Made by a program: the position numbers and the translations under genes. Shown here in pieces: positions 60,679 through 64,000 of a stretch of 64,000 nt of DNA. The notes beneath the pieces are model-generated. The model did no database searches. It was not told the origin of the DNA and was given only the letters and a program-made list of their open reading frames with translations. Positions within the stretch are counted from its first letter, which is position 1, and the number at the start of each line of letters is the position of its first letter. Origin of the DNA: Chryseobacterium sp. c4a (GTDB lineage Bacteria > Bacteroidota > Bacteroidia > Flavobacteriales > Weeksellaceae); assembly GCF_009900745.1 (NCBI RefSeq), contig NZ_WXVU01000023.1, positions 1 through 64,000 on the forward strand, given 5' to 3'.

Positions 60679-61539
60679 ATGAAAAGGAATTTAATCAATC
60701 AAAATGGAGTCTCCGATAAGTTTTGGAATATTGAATATTGGGAAAACACACAAAAAATAGTGTTTGGAAAAACAGGAACTAAAGGACGTGAAACCATTAA
60801 AGAATTTACAAATGAAGAAGAGTGTATCAGAGAATCTGAAAAACTGATTGCACAAAAGATCAAAAAAGGATATACAGAAATCCTTGAAAATGATGAAATC
60901 CCACAAAAAGTAGAACTTTCTGAAGCTGAAAAAGCCGACATTTATTTTTGGGAAGCCATTGAAAAATCCAATAAATATAAAAATGCCCACTGGAGTGAGT
61001 ATGATGTAGATGAGCACCTTGAAAATTTAACCAACCATCTTTCCAGATTTGGAAAAGAAAGGCTGATCCTTTTCGAAAAAACTCTTCAGGAAAAACTGAG
61101 TGAGCTTTATACTGCTGAAATTGCTGAACTCTCCTTCATCCTTGAATGTGATTTTAGTGCTGAAAACGGGAACTATACTTTTGATAACTATCTTTCGGAT
61201 GATGGATTTATTTATTTCCGTTGCTGGCTTCTATTGAAAGGCAAAGCATTTTTTGATGATATTAAAAAAGATATACAGGAATTTGTCAGTGAGAAATATA
61301 GCTTCAATATTGGAGACTGCTGGGCAGAAGGCTTGTTGTATGTTTCTGATGAAGCCTATTCTATAAATCATGATAATGAAGATGAAGCCGAAATAAGAGA
61401 TACCGTTAACGAACTTTATCCGGAGCATCATTATGACAGTATGGATCGGCAGATGAACCGCGAACCCAAAGGAGGAGTGGATTTACAAAAAATGTATCCA
61501 AAATTGGTAAAAGAAATGGGCGAATTGAGAAGCGCATAA
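60679..61539 (+). CDS. WGR domain plus DUF4240 domain protein
   Basis: 286 residues. Residues 1-75 form a WGR domain (KFWNIEYWENTQKIVFGKTG, TKGRETIKEF), a nucleic-acid- or protein-binding fold found in PARP and in some bacterial toxin-antitoxin and MolR-like proteins. Residues about 90-280 form a DUF4240 domain (FWEAIEKSNKYKNAHWSEYD, ELSFILECDFSAENG, SDDGFIYFRCWLLLKGKAFF). DUF4240 domains occur in immunity-like proteins, but the role of this fusion is not known. A strong terminator follows. Confidence 0.8.
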   Translation: MKRNLINQNGVSDKFWNIEYWENTQKIVFGKTGTKGRETIKEFTNEEECIRESEKLIAQKIKKGYTEILENDEIPQKVELSEAEKADIYFWEAIEKSNKYKNAHWSEYDVDEHLENLTNHLSRFGKERLILFEKTLQEKLSELYTAEIAELSFILECDFSAENGNYTFDNYLSDDGFIYFRCWLLLKGKAFFDDIKKDIQEFVSEKYSFNIGDCWAEGLLYVSDEAYSINHDNEDEAEIRDTVNELYPEHHYDSMDRQMNREPKGGVDLQKMYPKLVKEMGELRSA

Positions 61540-61588
61540 AATCTTGTTGAGAATCATTCTCTAAGTAGAAAATATATTTTTACAGAAT

Positions 61589-61627
61589 AAAACCCCGGCA
61601 AACATCTTTGATGTTTGCCGGGGTTTT
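61589..61627 (+). terminator. Strong Rho-independent terminator
   Basis: AAAACCCCGGCAAACATC pairs fully with GATGTTTGCCGGGGTTTT around a 3-base loop. Confidence 0.92.
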
Positions 61628-61739
61628 GCAAAATTAAAACGCTGGTTTTTTCGTCAAATGGATTAATAGAAGAGAATGCTGCTACTGATCCATGAAATAG
61701 TGGTTACCTTTTTGTAATCCCTATTTTTATTTTAGTTTC

Positions 61740-61754
61740 TAATAGTAACTATTA
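61740..61754. promoter_or_regulatory. Palindromic operator in the MBL-fold gene promoter
   Basis: TAATAGTAACTATTA is a perfect 7-base inverted repeat with one central base. It lies directly upstream of the -7 box at 61760-61767, where a repressor would block RNA polymerase. The AGT/ACT half-sites resemble sites of HxlR-type regulators. Confidence 0.6.
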
Positions 61755-61759
61755 TAGTT

Positions 61760-61767
61760 TAATTTTG
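61760..61767 (+). promoter_or_regulatory. -7 box of the MBL-fold/DUF2490 operon
   Basis: TAATTTTG fits TAnnTTTG exactly and lies 22 bases before the ATG at 61790. Confidence 0.55.
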
Positions 61768-61789
61768 TAACCATATAAATATTTACATA

Positions 61790-62746
61790 ATGAACACTAA
61801 AATTAAACGTGTAGTATTCCTGCTAATCTGTCTGTTATTCAGTAATCTTGGTTTTTCACAAATTAAAGATGCTTATAAAATCAAAATAGGAAGTACTGAA
61901 GTATATTCTTTATTAGATGGTACCATTGAAGTGGATGCTGAAAAGTTATTCAACAACCATACTCCTGGTAAACCTACCCAGTTGCTGGCGGCTCAATTTA
62001 TCCATAATCCGGTAGAGATCAGTATCAATGTTTTTCTTATAAAAAAGGATAATAAACTTATTTTGATAGATACAGGTTCCGGAGAATTATTGGGGACAAC
62101 CGGAGGTCATATCGTAGAAAGTCTTTCTTCAATAGGTATAAAACCGGAAGCGATAACGGATGTTTTACTGACCCATATTCATGCAGACCATTCCGGCGGT
62201 CTTATCATGGCTGGTAAAAAAGTATTCAACCATGCAACGATTCATGTGAACAAAAAAGAATTAGACTTTTGGCTGAATGAAACCAACGTGCAAAAGGCTT
62301 CTGAAGAAAATATGGGAGCCAATCCTAAAACATTTGATAATGCAAAAAATATGTTGATCCCTTATCTTAATGATCATCAGGTAAAAACATTTGAAGGAGA
62401 AAATACTGAAGTATTGCCCCATATTTACAGTTATGCCATCGGTGGGCATACTCCGGGACATTCCATTTATGTTTTAAAAGATAGTGGTGAAGAAATTTTC
62501 TTTTGGGGAGATGTTGTGCATGTAGCAGCTATTCAGTTGTCTGCTCCTGATGTATTGGATCATTTCGATGTAGATCATCATTCTTCCGAGGTAGCCAGAA
62601 AATCTTTTTTAAAACAGGCTGCCGAAAAAAACTTTCTGATTGCAGGTGCCCATATTTCTTTTCCAGGGCTGGGAAGATTAAAAAAAGAAGGGAGAAGATA
62701 TACTTGGTATCCTGTACCTTATAGCATTTCAGGGAGACATCAATAA
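61790..62746 (+). CDS. Exported metallo-beta-lactamase-fold hydrolase
   Basis: 318 residues with a signal peptide (MNTKIKRVVFLLICLLFSNL, cut after GFS). The zinc motif HxHxDH is in LTHIHADHSGGL near 117-128, with GGHTPGHSIY and a bridging Asp in FFWGDVVH. The family covers beta-lactamases, lactonases and related hydrolases. The pattern with VFLIKKDNKLILIDTGSGEL is of the periplasmic quorum-quenching or lactonase-like sort, but the substrate is not determined. Its last base is the first of the next start codon (TAATG), so the next gene is coupled. Confidence 0.92.
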   Translation: MNTKIKRVVFLLICLLFSNLGFSQIKDAYKIKIGSTEVYSLLDGTIEVDAEKLFNNHTPGKPTQLLAAQFIHNPVEISINVFLIKKDNKLILIDTGSGELLGTTGGHIVESLSSIGIKPEAITDVLLTHIHADHSGGLIMAGKKVFNHATIHVNKKELDFWLNETNVQKASEENMGANPKTFDNAKNMLIPYLNDHQVKTFEGENTEVLPHIYSYAIGGHTPGHSIYVLKDSGEEIFFWGDVVHVAAIQLSAPDVLDHFDVDHHSSEVARKSFLKQAAEKNFLIAGAHISFPGLGRLKKEGRRYTWYPVPYSISGRHQ

Positions 62747-63372
62747 TGAACAGGCTAAGGTATTGTTTACTGAATTTGTTTTTAACATTCAGTACGATCA
62801 TTATATATGCACAAGAAGGCAGGTGGGCTCCCTGGATTATGCCGGCAGTCATTCACAGATTTGATCAAAAGTTTAGTCTAATGGGGCAATTGGCCTATAC
62901 ACCTTATCAGAATTCAACCTTTATCTATTTACTGGGAACGTATAAACTGAATAAAAATATAAGTCTTAGCGGTGGATATTTCAGACTGGATGCAGAACCT
63001 AAAGATGGAATCCATTATTCAGAAAATGATGCTGTCTTCTCAGGAATTATTTCTGTACCCATTCATCATATCTCGCTTGAATACAGGAATATGAGTATGG
63101 CGGTTTTTCCCGAGAAACAGAATGTAAAACTATATAACAGAAATCGGCTGCGGTTAATCGCTAATGATTTTTCAAGGATTGTAAAACCCTATGTTTTCTG
63201 GGAAGAATATTATTCCTTTAATGAGGGAAATTGGTATAGAAATAGAAAATCCATTGGTTTTTTAGCGCATACCTCTCCTAAAACTCAGGTTGATATTGCT
63301 TATATTCTGCAGGGGCAGAATCAGGAAAGATCACTACATCTGCTGTTTGTCCAATTTCTGATCACGATTTAA
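62746..63372 (+). CDS. DUF2490 outer-membrane beta-barrel protein
   Basis: 208 residues with a signal peptide (MNRLRYCLLNLFLTFSTIII, cut before QEGRW). The mature protein consists of alternating beta strands such as FSLMGQLAYTPYQNSTFIYL, ISLEYRNMSMAVF, NRNRLRLIANDF and LHLLFVQFLITI, fitting a small outer-membrane barrel. DUF2490 is the usual match for such proteins in Bacteroidota. It is translationally coupled to the MBL-fold gene. A terminator follows at 63381-63420. Confidence 0.8.
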   Translation: MNRLRYCLLNLFLTFSTIIIYAQEGRWAPWIMPAVIHRFDQKFSLMGQLAYTPYQNSTFIYLLGTYKLNKNISLSGGYFRLDAEPKDGIHYSENDAVFSGIISVPIHHISLEYRNMSMAVFPEKQNVKLYNRNRLRLIANDFSRIVKPYVFWEEYYSFNEGNWYRNRKSIGFLAHTSPKTQVDIAYILQGQNQERSLHLLFVQFLITI

Positions 63373-63380
63373 TTTCTTAT

Positions 63381-63420
63381 AAAAAACTCCTGTAGGTTTC
63401 TTGTACTTACAGGAGTTTTT
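63381..63420. terminator. Bidirectional terminator between convergent genes
   Basis: AAAAACTCCTGTA pairs with TACAGGAGTTTTT across a loop. Runs of A and T flank both sides. Confidence 0.85.
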
Positions 63421-63450
63421 GGTTTACAACAGGTAGACTGTTATAGTAGA

Positions 63451-63789
63451 TTATTCATTATGTTGTTCCAGTTCAAGATGTTTCTGATTCCACAAGGTGA
63501 GCTGGTTAAGGATGGCCAGAAGTTCTATGCCTTTTTCGCTTAAAGAATATTCTACTCGGGGTGGCATTTCGTTGAATTCTTCACGAATGATGATTTTGTC
63601 TTCAACGAGCTCTTTAAGTTGTTCGGTTAATACTTTTTTAGAGATGATTCCCATCAGGGCAAATATCTGTCCAAATCTTTTCTTCTTTAAGCCAATAGTA
63701 TAAATAATAATAGGCTTCCATTTGGTTCCAATGGTAGCCATTGTCCTGGTCATGGGACAGTTATGGCATATGAAAATTTCGTTTTTCAT
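63451..63789 (-). CDS. HxlR-family transcriptional regulator
   Basis: 112 residues from the ATG at 63789 (MKNEIFICHNCPMTRTMATI); an upstream in-frame Met would add 15 residues but sits in the promoter region. The winged-helix domain has IGTKWKPIIIYTIG and QIFALMGIISKKVLTEQLKE, closing with PPRVEYSLSEKGIELLAIL. The N-terminal C-x-x-C-P motif (ICHNCPM) is a likely redox or electrophile sensor, as in several HxlR members. It is convergent with the MBL-fold/DUF2490 operon, whose promoter carries a palindrome suited to such a repressor. Confidence 0.93.
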   Translation of the reverse strand: MKNEIFICHNCPMTRTMATIGTKWKPIIIYTIGLKKKRFGQIFALMGIISKKVLTEQLKELVEDKIIIREEFNEMPPRVEYSLSEKGIELLAILNQLTLWNQKHLELEQHNE

Positions 63790-63831
63790 TGAATCTTTTA
63801 TAATCTTTAATCCGGATGAGGCTGTGTCATA

Positions 63832-63839
63832 CAAATTTA
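63832..63839 (-). promoter_or_regulatory. -7 box of the HxlR gene
   Basis: TAAATTTG on the minus strand fits TAnnTTTG exactly, about 43 bases before the start codon. Confidence 0.45.
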
Positions 63840-63937
63840 AACATTAATTAAGTCAGCCGTGCTATTTTAATGATAGAGATATCTTTTTACAGATATAAAA
63901 AGAAACTAAGAGAGGACTGAATATTGGGTTGAAAGAT

Positions 63938-64000
63938 CTATATTAATCTTTCAAAAACCTCATTTCTGATATCACAAACATAGCTTCTTTTTGCATTTCC
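63938..64000 (-). other. Possible 3' end of a gene entering from the right
   Basis: Two minus-strand frames are open to the window edge: one ends at a TAG at 63938-63940 (KRSYVCDIRNEVFERLI) and one at a TAA at 63943-63945 (EMQKEAMFVISEMRFLKD). About 20 codons are too few to choose between them or to name a product. Confidence 0.25.

Noticed and set aside
1..64000. CRISPR arrays, tRNA and rRNA genes
   Set aside because: No regularly spaced repeats, no cloverleaf with a recognisable anticodon arm, and no rRNA-like text were seen on reading both strands.

Overview
The window looks like a chromosome segment of a Bacteroidota bacterium in the Flavobacteriales, most likely Chryseobacterium or a close Weeksellaceae relative. 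The evidence is AT-rich DNA, a SusC/SusD pair, many short lipoproteins with a late Cys, flavobacterial -7 boxes of the form TAnnTTTG, TAAAA-like ribosome sites, and DUF4280 and LytTR gene families. The genus is inferred from protein style; no rRNA gene or tRNA gene was seen.

Layout. 1-188 is the start of an IS3-type orfA running off the left edge. 0.3-6.1 kb holds housekeeping and unknown genes: dihydrolipoyl dehydrogenase, a patatin-like lipase, an ABC ATPase and several secreted proteins. 6.5-17.4 kb is one long minus-strand operon that reads as an interbacterial effector-immunity island. It begins with a LysM protein, a PAAR-like DUF4280 protein and a 700-residue protein that joins a lysozyme-like domain to an L,D-transpeptidase-like domain. 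Eight small genes follow, mostly lipoproteins, and three of them end in an almost identical SH3b domain. Next to it lie a LytS/LytTR two-component pair (17.5-19.3 kb) and an acyltransferase. 20.6-28.6 kb holds a serine hydrolase, an aldo/keto reductase with a Crp-family regulator that share a perfect operator palindrome, a TPR-HTH regulator, and the remains of a surface-protein gene around two HTH genes.

28.7-33.5 kb is a SusD/SusC operon behind a Met/Cys-rich leader ORF. 34-37.9 kb carries an exported adenosine deaminase-like enzyme, a nucleoside-diphosphate-sugar epimerase-like protein and an AraC regulator. 38.1-48.7 kb is a catabolic operon for valine (acyl-CoA dehydrogenase, enoyl-CoA hydratase, 3-hydroxyisobutyryl-CoA hydrolase, mmsB, mmsA) joined to the methylcitrate cycle (prpB, prpC, prpD). 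Its long leader contains a clear cobalamin riboswitch directly behind a good promoter. This suggests that B12 shuts off the B12-independent route for propionyl-CoA. An AraC regulator sits upstream.

50-64 kb is a mixed accessory region: small membrane and secreted proteins, two HxlR regulators, NTF2-like and DUF2798 proteins, an orphan PoNi-type immunity protein, an exported Rid protein, oxidoreductase and hydrolase genes next to LysR and AraC regulators, a WGR-DUF4240 protein, and a metallo-beta-lactamase/DUF2490 pair preceded by a palindrome inside its promoter.

The points most worth following are the dual-domain peptidoglycan effector with its SH3b-tagged paralogue array, and the B12 riboswitch in front of the prp-mms operon.
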